64,000 nt of DNA, taken from contig CANMCX010000013.1 in the NCBI GenBank assembly GCA_947496465.1, positions 38,686 to 102,685 on the forward strand, in the 5' to 3' direction. The position numbers and the translations under genes are program-made. Origin of the DNA: Marinifilum_A sediminis (GTDB lineage Bacteria > Bacteroidota > Bacteroidia > Bacteroidales > Marinifilaceae). This document shows, in pieces, positions 51,129-59,462 of this stretch; positions within the stretch are counted from its first letter, which is position 1, and each line of letters starts with the position of its first letter. The notes beneath the pieces are model-generated. The model saw only the letters and a program-made list of their open reading frames with translations. It did not search any database and was not told the origin of the DNA.

Positions 51129-52937
51129 ATGAACGCATCATCAGAAAACATACTACAGCTCAAACAAAAATTAGATGATCACATCATTTCTCTTCGTAAC
51201 GACAAAGGAAGCTGGGATGGTAAATTATCCAGTAGTGCTTTATCTACAGCGGTGGCGGTTTTTGCATTATGGAGATATGATAAAAGGAAATATGATTTTC
51301 AGATCAACCAAGGGTTAAATTGGTTGGCTAGCAATGTAAATTTAGATGGAGGTTGGGGCGATACGATTCGTAGCAAAAGTAATTTAAGCACCACTCTTTT
51401 AACATGGGCATGCTTGTCTATTGCCAAAGATAGGTCCGAATATGCAGATACCATTTACAATGCTGAAAATTGGTTGACAGATCGGTTGAAAAAACTAGAT
51501 CCAAAATCCATCAGTTCAGCCATTTTGAACCATTATCAAAAAGATCAAACCTTTTCGGTTCCCATTTTAGCCATGTGTGCTTTATCAGGTCGATTGGGCA
51601 ATAAAGGATGGGATTTGGTTCCTCAATTGCCATTTCAAATGGCGGTTTTTCCTGACAAGTTTTTTAAAATATTGAATCTCTCGGTGGTTAGTTATGCTAT
51701 TCCAGCTTTAATAGCAATTGGTTTGGTAAAAGCCACCAATAGTAAAGTAGCCAAACCTGTTGCATTTATAAATAAATCGGTAAAACCAAAAGTCTTAAGA
51801 ATTCTTGCTGAAAAACAACCCGATAATGGGGGTTTTTTAGAGGCGACTCCTTTAACTGGCTTTGTATTGATGAGTTTGATTGGAGCAGGAGAGAAGGATC
51901 TGGAAATTTGTTCCAAAGCCGCTGATTTTCTGGAAAAATCGATTCGACAAGATGGATCCTGGCCAATTGATACGCATTTGGCAACCTGGGTAACATCCTT
52001 ATCGGTTAATGCTCTTAGTGAGGAAAGTTTTCAGAATTTATCGGACAAAGACAAGTTGGTGGATTGTTTTCTGGATCAGCAATTGAAAACGGTTCATCCT
52101 TTTACAAAAGCACAAGCTGGAGGTTGGGCTTGGACTCATCTACAAGGAGGTGTTCCTGATACAGATGATACTTCGGGAGCATTAATTGCCTTACATCGAT
52201 TGAAAGAATCCAAGAAAATTTCTATTGTAGCAATTGAAAATGGTATCAATTGGTTAATCAAAATGCAAAATAGTGATGGAGGAATGCCTACATTTTGCAG
52301 AGGATGGGGAAAATTGCCTTTTGATTGTTCTTGTCCGGATATTACAGCACATGCCATTAAGGCTTTTAGTTTGTGGAGAGAGAATCTGGATTCTAATATG
52401 AAGACAAAAATTGATCGAAGCATTAAAAATACCTGGAGATATCTAAAATCTTCTCAGCAAGATGAAGGATCCTGGTTGCCACTATGGTTCGGAAATGAGA
52501 ACGATCAGCAGCATAAAAATCCAGTTTATGGAACATCAATTGTTTTGTATTATTTATCAGGCTTAAAGCCAGATAGTTTAAGTGGTTTTGATAAAGTAAG
52601 AGATAAAGCTATGGACTTTCTTATTTCTGCTCAAAATACGGATGGTGGCTGGGGTGGAAATGCAAATATCATTTCTACAATTGAAGAAACATCTCTAGCC
52701 ATTAGAGCTTTAACATCCTACAATAAAAAAGAAGAAATTGAGAAAGGATTGACTTGGTTAAATCTGCACTTACCTAATGATTTAAATGATATAAAAGCCA
52801 CTCCAATAGGTTTGTATTTTGCTTCCCTTTGGTATTTTGAGGATATGTACCCTTTGGTTTTTGCCAGCTCTGCATTAAATGAGGTAATGAAATCATCATT
52901 GTATCTTAAAGAAAAAACAAATGCAGAAGTTCAATAG
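51129..52937 (+). CDS. Squalene-hopene-cyclase-like class II terpene cyclase
   Basis: 602 residues, no signal peptide, probably peripheral to the inner membrane. Catalytic acid motif D344-T-D346-D347 (PDTDDTSGAL), the DXDD of class II cyclases. QW-type repeats are DGGWGDT, GGFLEATPLTGFVLMS, DGSWPIDTHLATWVTS, GGWAWTH and DGGWGGNANIISTIEETSLAI. The pair EGSWLPLWFGN ... NPVYGTSIVLYYL resembles the cyclase block around the second barrel. It is shorter than canonical hopene cyclase (about 630-720). The substrate is probably the polyprenyl product of the synthase two genes upstream rather than squalene, because no squalene synthase gene is present in the window. Last gene of the cluster. Confidence 0.85.
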   Translation: MNASSENILQLKQKLDDHIISLRNDKGSWDGKLSSSALSTAVAVFALWRYDKRKYDFQINQGLNWLASNVNLDGGWGDTIRSKSNLSTTLLTWACLSIAKDRSEYADTIYNAENWLTDRLKKLDPKSISSAILNHYQKDQTFSVPILAMCALSGRLGNKGWDLVPQLPFQMAVFPDKFFKILNLSVVSYAIPALIAIGLVKATNSKVAKPVAFINKSVKPKVLRILAEKQPDNGGFLEATPLTGFVLMSLIGAGEKDLEICSKAADFLEKSIRQDGSWPIDTHLATWVTSLSVNALSEESFQNLSDKDKLVDCFLDQQLKTVHPFTKAQAGGWAWTHLQGGVPDTDDTSGALIALHRLKESKKISIVAIENGINWLIKMQNSDGGMPTFCRGWGKLPFDCSCPDITAHAIKAFSLWRENLDSNMKTKIDRSIKNTWRYLKSSQQDEGSWLPLWFGNENDQQHKNPVYGTSIVLYYLSGLKPDSLSGFDKVRDKAMDFLISAQNTDGGWGGNANIISTIEETSLAIRALTSYNKKEEIEKGLTWLNLHLPNDLNDIKATPIGLYFASLWYFEDMYPLVFASSALNEVMKSSLYLKEKTNAEVQ

Positions 52938-53402
52938 TACTTTAAATTCTATTTTATTCTTATACAGTACAAAATATGGATTTGAAGCTACTGAAAGTTA
53001 ATGTTTCCGTATTGTACGAGTTTTGAATTGTATTCAAAAGACTAGCATTTAAATTAGTTGTGGTTGATAAACAAATAGTCTTTTTTTTTGTTTAGCATCT
53101 AGTTTTCTATAAATTCGCGACCGATTAAGAATTCTATCATTGTAAGATTTAACTTGATTTTAATCCCTCTCAAAATCAACAAAAGTTAGTTTGCAATTAA
53201 CTTAGAACACCTTTATAAGTTTTCCTTGATGATAAGAGAGTCTCATTCTCTTATTGTTAATAGAGTAATGAGCTTTCTGACCTTTTGAAATTATTTAATA
53301 GGAAATTGACTTTAGCTTACTCTATTGGTTGAATAATAAAGTGTATTTATTTCCTGAGTCTAAATCTTAGATTCTGACACATAACTAATAATAAAAATTA
53401 AA
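52938..53402. other. 465-bp spacer after the cluster
   Basis: Very AT-rich, no coding sequence recognised. A weak inverted GTACAA/TTGTAC pair (52967-52972 and 53015-53020) is too widely spaced for an intrinsic terminator. The region should contain the end of the cluster transcript and the antiporter promoter, but neither is clear. Confidence 0.4.
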
Positions 53403-54659
53403 ATGTTTGATTCTTTTGTAATCGTTTTGGCTTTTGCCGCTTTTTTTAGCCTTGTAAATTCTAAATACCTGAAGTTTAGTTCCACCATTGGTATGATGAT
53501 TTTAGCACTTATTATGTCCGTATTTATTCTTTTACTAAAAGAATTATCGCCTTCGGTTTATCAGTTTATTCCAACTTTCGAAAGAGACATCCATTTTAGA
53601 GAATTTTTATTAGAAATTATACTTAGTTTTCTGCTATTTGCAGGAGCTATGCATATTAATATTCAAGAATTACAGAAGCAACGGAAAGCGGTTTTTGTTT
53701 TTGCCATCTTTGGCACCTTACTTTCTACCTTTCTTGTGGGAACGCTTACCTACTATGTTGCGCATTTCTTTGCGATAAACATCCCCTTTATTTATTCCCT
53801 TTTATTTGGTGCTTTAATATCCCCAACCGACCCTATTGCTGTTCTCAGTATCTTAAAAAACTACAGTGTTAGGAAAGATTTGCAGATGAATATCGAAGGT
53901 GAATCTCTTTTTAACGATGGTGTAGGTATGGTTCTTTTCGTTGTTATCTTACAGATTATTAACCGAGGCTATCAGAACATACATGTTGACGAAGTTATTT
54001 TCCTGTTTTTTAGAGAAGCAATTGGAGGAATTTGCTTTGGTCTTTTGATTGGTTTTTTAGGTTTTCAGATACTAAAACGAACCGAGGCTAATGCAAAGGC
54101 ACACGTGATGCTTACAATTGTTATGGCCGCAGGAGGTTATGCTTTGGCCGAAAATATCCATGTTTCTCCTGCTTTGGCAATGGTTGCTGCTGGCTTGTAT
54201 TTGGGTAAAAAGATTCACACAAAAGAATATTCGGAGAAAAATTTGATGCAATTGGTCGGATTTTGGGACGTTTTAGATGAGATTTTAAATGGAGTTTTGT
54301 TTGTTCTTTTAGGATTCTTTATAACGATCATTAATCCTGATGTTGTCCATGTTCCTTTTGCAATTATTACAATAGCCGTAGTTTTAATTTCCAGGTATAT
54401 TTCGGTTCTTATTCCATTTCAGTTGATAAAACACTCCAATAAAAAAGTCAATCGAAAAACTATTATTATGCTAACATGGGGAGGACTAAGAGGTGCTTTG
54501 GGAATTGCTCTGGCCTTATCAATCCCACCGGAAGATTTTGGTGATCTATTTGTTTTTTTAATGTATTCTGTAGCCCTATTTTCTATAATAATTCAAGGTC
54601 TTACAATTGGTAAGTTGGTTAAAAAGCTTGGTTTAATTAATCTGAAAGATGCAAACTAA
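53403..54659 (+). CDS. CPA1-family Na+/H+ antiporter (NhaP-like)
   Basis: 418 residues with about twelve hydrophobic segments, the normal length for bacterial CPA1 members without a regulatory tail. Hallmarks: FAGAMHINIQEL in the fourth-helix region, ISPTDPIAVLSILK, and GESLFNDGVGMVLFVVIL with the Asn-Asp pair expected to bind the cation. MLTWGGLRGALGIALALSIP is the late conserved Arg-containing block. It should exchange Na+ (or K+) for protons across the inner membrane. It is a single gene with its own leader, unrelated to the preceding cluster. Confidence 0.93.
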   Translation: MFDSFVIVLAFAAFFSLVNSKYLKFSSTIGMMILALIMSVFILLLKELSPSVYQFIPTFERDIHFREFLLEIILSFLLFAGAMHINIQELQKQRKAVFVFAIFGTLLSTFLVGTLTYYVAHFFAINIPFIYSLLFGALISPTDPIAVLSILKNYSVRKDLQMNIEGESLFNDGVGMVLFVVILQIINRGYQNIHVDEVIFLFFREAIGGICFGLLIGFLGFQILKRTEANAKAHVMLTIVMAAGGYALAENIHVSPALAMVAAGLYLGKKIHTKEYSEKNLMQLVGFWDVLDEILNGVLFVLLGFFITIINPDVVHVPFAIITIAVVLISRYISVLIPFQLIKHSNKKVNRKTIIMLTWGGLRGALGIALALSIPPEDFGDLFVFLMYSVALFSIIIQGLTIGKLVKKLGLINLKDAN

Positions 54660-54739
54660 AAATTCTTGTGTCACTTTTCTAGCAAAGACTTGACAAAGTT
54701 TTGATTAGTTGTCAGAATCTAATTTGAATTGAATAGCCA

Positions 54740-54848
54740 CCCCAGATTTGTAATCTGGGGTATTGGAGCATGAAGTTTCAGTTTGCTACTTGTGCTTATC
54801 GCGATTACAAATCCCTATTTTCGAAATCTGCAAATTACCAATTTGCAG
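54740..54848. repeat. Pair of REP-like hairpins (REPIN-type element)
   Basis: Hairpin 1: CCCCAGAT (54740-54747), loop TTGTA, ATCTGGGG (54753-54760). Hairpin 2: CTGCAAATT (54828-54836), loop ACC, AATTTGCAG (54840-54848), followed by GAGCGCTAC. GATTTGTAATC (54745-54755) is also inverted as GATTACAAATC (54803-54813). It lies in the convergent gap between the antiporter and exonuclease genes and may stop both transcripts. No transposase gene is near. Confidence 0.65.
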
Positions 54849-54862
54849 GAGCGCTACTTCTA

Positions 54863-56161
54863 TTATTCATTATCAACGAGAACACCAATCATCTCCCAAA
54901 ATATTTTTTCGTCCATTACATTTACATGGTATTCCATGGCTTTACGATTTTTGCGACCTTTTGCCGAGAATTGTTCGGCATGAGCGGTAATTAGGTAATC
55001 AACATTTTTAGAAACCACGCGTTTTACAAACAAACCACGTTCTTTTACCAATTGCTGAGCCAATTCACGATCAATTCTATTCCCATTAATCTTGCAATTC
55101 AAATGTCCTGAGAAACACACGCTCTTACCAGCTAATGATTTCAGTTGCTTTTGAATGCCCGGTGTTGTAATTGGAATTTTTGTGCGTTCGTACTTAATCA
55201 GTAAATCCAATTCTTTTGGAAGAATACAAAGTAATTCAGAAACCAAGTTGAGATCGTCCATTTCCATATTGGTTAAAATTTCATCCAAAAGATAAATACG
55301 AATCAATTTTCGTAAATATTCTTCATGAATTTCCATTACCTGTTCCTTGGAGAGCTTGTAATCGGTAGCCAAATCAACTAATGAAATGATTTCTTTTTCT
55401 TCTAATATCCTATCGGCTAATGCACGATCTAAAACATTTAAATACTGACGAACGGGAACAGAATCACCAGCATTAGATGTCAATCTGTTTAGTAAATCGT
55501 ACAGTTTGGTTTTCTGAATGTTGGCAATGTTTTTCGCTTCTTTTCTTCTCATAAAAACATTACGCTCATTCGGACAGTTATCTATTTCTGTCGTATGAAG
55601 AAAATCATCCACAAATTTCTCCAATTCAAATTGCTGGGAGTAAAGGTTCTTTAATATTGAGAAAAGTTTTGCTGTTGCCAAGGAATCTGATTTTGCTGAA
55701 TGTCGCAAAGAAATATCTATATCGTAATAGGTACAAAGCTGTTCCAATCTACGCAAACCAGAATCTGGTGCAACCAAATTGAAAAGCTTTAAAGTGCAAA
55801 TGCCTTGTAATTTTATTAGGTTGCCATTTAAAACGGGTTCTAAAAATCGAAGTGCAAAATCTAAATCATGCGCAACAACCGTTTTACCATTTAATCTGGA
55901 TAATATGTCAGGAACAATTTCGGATACCGAAGGTGCATTTTTTACCATTGAATCGGTGATTCCGTGAATTTGAAATCCTTCCACATCAATTCCTGGATGA
56001 ATTAATGTTTCATAACTGTCTAATAATTCTCCATTCCAATTAACGGTTTGAATGGCTAATTCTACCAAATGATCTCCATGTTGAGGAGAAATACCAGTAG
56101 TTTCTAGTGAGATAATTGCAAATTGATGCTTATAGAGTTCCAGAATTGGATCGCTTGTCAT
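54863..56161 (-). CDS. DnaQ-like 3'-5' exonuclease/BRCT protein lacking the first catalytic Asp
   Basis: 432 residues. DEDDh-type exonuclease domain at about 1-185: AIISLETTGISPQHGDHLVEL, GIDVEGFQIHGITDSMV, VVAHDLDFALRFLEP and LRHSAKSDSLATAKLF (H-x4-D). The first motif, normally D-x-E-T-T, reads S18-L-E20: the codon is TCA, so the metal-binding Asp is lost while Glu20 and the later Asp and His remain. The middle (190-330) is unassigned and helical. The C-terminus is a BRCT domain (LAGKSVCFSGHLNCKINGNRIDRE ... VVSKNVDYLITAHAEQFSAKG). It resembles polymerase III epsilon or UvrC-linked exonuclease/BRCT proteins, but activity is doubtful. Confidence 0.8.
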   Translation of the reverse strand: MTSDPILELYKHQFAIISLETTGISPQHGDHLVELAIQTVNWNGELLDSYETLIHPGIDVEGFQIHGITDSMVKNAPSVSEIVPDILSRLNGKTVVAHDLDFALRFLEPVLNGNLIKLQGICTLKLFNLVAPDSGLRRLEQLCTYYDIDISLRHSAKSDSLATAKLFSILKNLYSQQFELEKFVDDFLHTTEIDNCPNERNVFMRRKEAKNIANIQKTKLYDLLNRLTSNAGDSVPVRQYLNVLDRALADRILEEKEIISLVDLATDYKLSKEQVMEIHEEYLRKLIRIYLLDEILTNMEMDDLNLVSELLCILPKELDLLIKYERTKIPITTPGIQKQLKSLAGKSVCFSGHLNCKINGNRIDRELAQQLVKERGLFVKRVVSKNVDYLITAHAEQFSAKGRKNRKAMEYHVNVMDEKIFWEMIGVLVDNE

Positions 56162-56310
56162 AGTTAGTTTTTATTAGGGTAACAGATTACAGCAAATATA
56201 AGATTATTGATGAAATTATGAGTAGCGAGACATAAATTATGAATTAATTTACTCAAAATTTAATTGTATCAATAAGTCTGTTTTTTAATTCTTAATTCTT
56301 AAAAATAATG

Positions 56311-56318
56311 TAGATTTG
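56311..56318 (+). promoter_or_regulatory. Bacteroidota -7 promoter element TAGATTTG upstream of the M18 peptidase gene
   Basis: Exact match to TAnnTTTG, 39 bp before the ATG. No good TTTG-type -33 element is seen at the usual distance. Confidence 0.4.
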
Positions 56319-56356
56319 GGACTCAATAAATTAGAAAACACAAAATAAACATACAC

Positions 56357-57658
56357 ATGAGTATTGAAAAACAACAAGCACAGGAACTGATCGATTTTAT
56401 ACATCGTAGTCCAAGTACTTATCATGCCATTAATAATATCCGTGAAGAATTAACGGAAGCTGGTTTTGAGGAATTAGACCTTCGTGATGAATGGAAGATT
56501 GCCAAAGGAGGGAAATATTTTACAACTAAAAATGGTTCAGCAATTTTTGCTTTCCGAATTGGGACAGGTGAGATTGAGGAAGAAGGATTCCAATTGATTT
56601 GTGCACACTCTGATGCACCTGGTTTTAAAATTAAGCCAAACCCAGAGATTGAAGTTGAAGGAAATTACATCAAACTAAATACAGAAGTTTATGGTGGTCC
56701 AATTCTAAATACATGGATGGATCGTCCACTTTCTATTGCTGGTAGAGTATCAGTAAAATCGAATGATCCTTTACACCCTGAACACTTGTATATTAAGATT
56801 GACAGACCATTGATGGTGATTCCAAACCTGGCAATTCACTTGAATCGCGCTGTAAACGACGGTGTTGCATTGAACAAGCAAAAAGATATGCTTCCTCTAC
56901 TTTCGATGATTACTGAGGAGATGGAGAAAGACAATTGTTTGGTAAAGTTAATGGCTGAAGAATTGAAGATAGATGCAGATGCAATCATCGATTTTGATGT
57001 GAATCTTTATGAAGTAGAAAAGGGATGTATTTTTGGACTGAATGATGAGTTCATTTCTTCACCTCGATTGGATGATTTGGCGATGTCGCATGCTGGATTA
57101 AAAGCTTTATTGGCAAACGAAGGAAGTAAGAAAACTCAGATGCTTGCCATTTTTGATAATGAAGAGGTAGGTAGTGTAACCAAGCAGGGAGCGGGTTCTC
57201 CTGTGTTGCGTCACTTATTGCAACGTATCGTATTTAAATTGGGTAAAGATATGGAAGCACTTCACCGTGCCATTTATAGCTCATTTATGATTTCTGCGGA
57301 TATGGCTCATGCTGTTCATCCAAATATTTCAGAGAAGCATGATCCTACCAATCGTCCGTTCATTAACAAAGGACCGGTAATTAAGATTCATGCCAACCAG
57401 AAGTACACAACCGATGGTGATTCGGGAACTGTATTCGAAACTCTTTGTAAGAATGCAGATATTCCTTACCAAAAGTTTGTGAACCGTTCCGACTTAGTTG
57501 GTGGGAGTACATTAGGAAATGTATCAACTGGTCAGGTTGATATTCGTACCGTAGACATAGGAAATCCAATGTTCGGAATGCACTCTGTTCGCGAAACTGG
57601 TGGTGTAACCGACAATACTTACGTTCGTAATGTATTTACTTACTTTTTCGGATTGTAA
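56357..57658 (+). CDS. M18-family zinc aminopeptidase
   Basis: 433 residues, typical for bacterial M18 (aspartyl aminopeptidase-like) enzymes. Metal and catalytic blocks are visible: LICAHSDAPGFKIKP (His and Asp), SSPRLDDLAMSHAG, AIFDNEEVGSVTKQGAGSP with the Glu-Glu pair, ISADMAHAVHPN and FGMHSVRETGGVTDN with the C-terminal His. It is cytosolic and removes N-terminal amino acids, preferentially acidic ones in studied members. It is monocistronic, with a promoter-like element upstream and a strong terminator downstream. Confidence 0.95.
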   Translation: MSIEKQQAQELIDFIHRSPSTYHAINNIREELTEAGFEELDLRDEWKIAKGGKYFTTKNGSAIFAFRIGTGEIEEEGFQLICAHSDAPGFKIKPNPEIEVEGNYIKLNTEVYGGPILNTWMDRPLSIAGRVSVKSNDPLHPEHLYIKIDRPLMVIPNLAIHLNRAVNDGVALNKQKDMLPLLSMITEEMEKDNCLVKLMAEELKIDADAIIDFDVNLYEVEKGCIFGLNDEFISSPRLDDLAMSHAGLKALLANEGSKKTQMLAIFDNEEVGSVTKQGAGSPVLRHLLQRIVFKLGKDMEALHRAIYSSFMISADMAHAVHPNISEKHDPTNRPFINKGPVIKIHANQKYTTDGDSGTVFETLCKNADIPYQKFVNRSDLVGGSTLGNVSTGQVDIRTVDIGNPMFGMHSVRETGGVTDNTYVRNVFTYFFGL

Positions 57659-57679
57659 GTTGAACTGATATGATATAGG

Positions 57680-57710
57680 AAAGGCAACACTTTGGGTGTT
57701 GCCTTTTTTT
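57680..57710 (+). terminator. Strong rho-independent terminator of the M18 peptidase gene
   Basis: AAAGGCAACAC (57680-57690) and GTGTTGCCTTT (57696-57706), 11-bp stem with a 5-nt loop, then further T residues to 57711. It is 22 bp after the stop. Confidence 0.93.
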
Positions 57711-57752
57711 TGTGCATATTTTTATAAAATTAATGAAGACAAGATTGAAATA

Positions 57753-58613
57753 CTATTCCTGAGCCCCATTGTTCTTGGCAATATCAACCCAAAGTTCAGA
57801 TAGTTCTTTTGGATTAGCACCTAAACCACGAGCCAGATGCAGAGCAACTGCCATCATTAAAACAGAAGCTTCATGCAATTCCTGATGTGTTTGTATGGCT
57901 CCAAATTTCTCCTGTGCTTTTGATAAAATTAAATTGTTGTGCTTCGAAACAAAGCCAATAGGGTCTGTCTCAGAAATATTTGGAATCATTAGACAATCTA
58001 ACCACTCTTCTCCGATTCTTTCCGTTAATTCCTCAGGATCTTCATCACCCATTTTTCTCCATAGTGGCAATGTTTTCTTATCTCCAGATTCAGCCAAACC
58101 TGTATCTAGAAGTAATTCAAATGCTAAATCAGCAATGTTTTGCATCATTTCCAAATAGGCATCTTGAGCCTTTTCAAAAGCATCGGTCTTCTGACCTTTA
58201 AGATATTCACCTACTTGCAATTGCTCTAAATCGACCACTTCAGGGCAGGGTTCCAAGCAAGGAAATTCATCTCCCTGATACATGTAATGAACTTTTTCGC
58301 TTTGTACTTGTCGACCCAGTGGGTACAAACGACAGGCTAGCGGACGTCCTAAATGCACATCACATCCAAAATTAGCCACATATTGAGAACAAGCTTGTTG
58401 TCCTTTATAGCCTATTTCGCCATCAAACTTCAAACGAATGCCTTTAAAATCTGTATAGAGATCACGAAATTCTTTTGCTGTATTTTTTTTCTCTGTAGCA
58501 AGGTGGAACAACTCCCATGGATTTAGGTAAATAACTTTCCCAAAGCAGCAGTTTCCGGTACGAGAGCAGGTTAAAGGAAGTTTATCTTGATTGCTAAGTA
58601 TTTTTGTTTGCAT
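57753..58613 (-). CDS. YkgJ-type cysteine-cluster protein
   Basis: 286 residues, cytosolic. The Cys cluster starts at CSRTGNCCFGKVIYLNPWE and continues QACSQYVANFGCDVHLGRPLACRLYPLGRQV. C-x5-CC and later C, C, C positions match the YkgJ family (putative zinc- or Fe-S-binding). A long acidic helical extension of about 170 residues follows (SEKVHYMYQGDEFPCLEPCPEV, then TERIGEEWLDCLMIPNISE). Function of the family is not established. It is single, with a divergent gap upstream containing a decayed gene. Confidence 0.8.
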   Translation of the reverse strand: MQTKILSNQDKLPLTCSRTGNCCFGKVIYLNPWELFHLATEKKNTAKEFRDLYTDFKGIRLKFDGEIGYKGQQACSQYVANFGCDVHLGRPLACRLYPLGRQVQSEKVHYMYQGDEFPCLEPCPEVVDLEQLQVGEYLKGQKTDAFEKAQDAYLEMMQNIADLAFELLLDTGLAESGDKKTLPLWRKMGDEDPEELTERIGEEWLDCLMIPNISETDPIGFVSKHNNLILSKAQEKFGAIQTHQELHEASVLMMAVALHLARGLGANPKELSELWVDIAKNNGAQE

Positions 58614-58667
58614 TTTTATTGCTTGATTTTTAAATAATTCCTGTTGCGAATAACAAGCTCGAAAATT

Positions 58668-58857
58668 ATGAGTTTGTTACAACAGGATTTGAAAGCACAA
58701 AGCTATCAAATTTCGTAATATATTTTGTCCATACAGCTCCACTGGTCCATATTTCGAAGACATGAAAAAATGGAACGATAAGGAATATCCTAGTCATGGA
58801 GCAACTGTATTGAAGAAATTTATAAAGGGGCGGAGCAACTTTCATAAAATCCAGTAA
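58668..58857 (+). pseudogene. Decayed small gene fragment within the 323-bp gap 58614-58936
   Basis: From ATG 58668 the frame reads MSLLQQDLKAQSYQIS and stops. Another frame, open from 58693, carries FRNIFCPYSSTGPYFEDMKKW and then NDKEYPSHGATVLKKFIKG to a TAA at 58855. That second piece looks like the C-terminal part of a real protein with no start of its own. A one-base indel near 58712 would join them. I do not recognise the family. The rest of the gap shows nothing clear. Confidence 0.35.
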
Positions 58858-58936
58858 CTTGCATAGAACTGTTATCATGATTTATTTCGTAATGGCAATT
58901 CAAACTTATATGTTCTAATTATAGGAGACAAAAGAG

Positions 58937-59368
58937 ATGATAAATATCCAAAAGTCAAGTCGATATACAGAAATCATTCAGTTTTTTATTGACAATGAAT
59001 TGGAATTCACCGAGGATCAAAAACAAATTACAGACAAGGTGATCAATTATTGGGAAGCGCTCGATGGTGAAAAGTTAGTTGGTGCATGCGTTTTAGGAAT
59101 TAGGAATGGTGACTATGTTCTTGATGGTATAGCTATAGATTCAAATTATAGAAAAAAACGCATAGGAGAACGCCTTCTGGATAAGGCACTGACTCATCTA
59201 AAGGCATTAAATGCTTCAAAACTATTCTTATGTGCAAGAGCTCCTGGTTTTTTTAGAACTCAAGGTTTTTCAACAATTGTGAGATCGGAAGCTCCTCATG
59301 TCGGTTGCAATGGCTGCGATCAATTGGGTGTAAAATGCTTTCCAGAAGTAATGGTAAAAGATCTATAG
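58937..59368 (+). CDS. GNAT-family acetyltransferase with C-terminal Cys group (NAGS-like)
   Basis: 143 residues. Single GNAT domain with GVACVLG-type strand (LVGACVLGIRNGDYVLDGIAID), acetyl-CoA loop NYRKKRIGERLLDKAL and FFRTQGF. The C-terminus has CNGCDQLGVKCFPEVM, a three-Cys group at the same place as in short ArgA-like N-acetylglutamate synthases (C-x2-C ... C-x-P-x-x-M). The substrate is not established. It is convergent with the following DJ-1 gene. Confidence 0.8.
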   Translation: MINIQKSSRYTEIIQFFIDNELEFTEDQKQITDKVINYWEALDGEKLVGACVLGIRNGDYVLDGIAIDSNYRKKRIGERLLDKALTHLKALNASKLFLCARAPGFFRTQGFSTIVRSEAPHVGCNGCDQLGVKCFPEVMVKDL

Positions 59369-59462
59369 ATTAAAGAGAGAATGCATGAAAGAAAAGTCTA
59401 CCTGGCTTGAAGACTAGATTAAAGTTCAATTCTAATCAAATGTTATCAAGCCAAATAGATTA

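Noticed and set aside
54763..54994. Three overlapping plus-strand open frames
   Set aside because: They cover the REP-like hairpins and the antisense of the exonuclease gene.
59403..59454. Bidirectional terminator between the GNAT and DJ-1 genes
   Set aside because: TGGCTTGA and TCAAGCCA are inverted, but the loop is about 40 bases and no T run follows.
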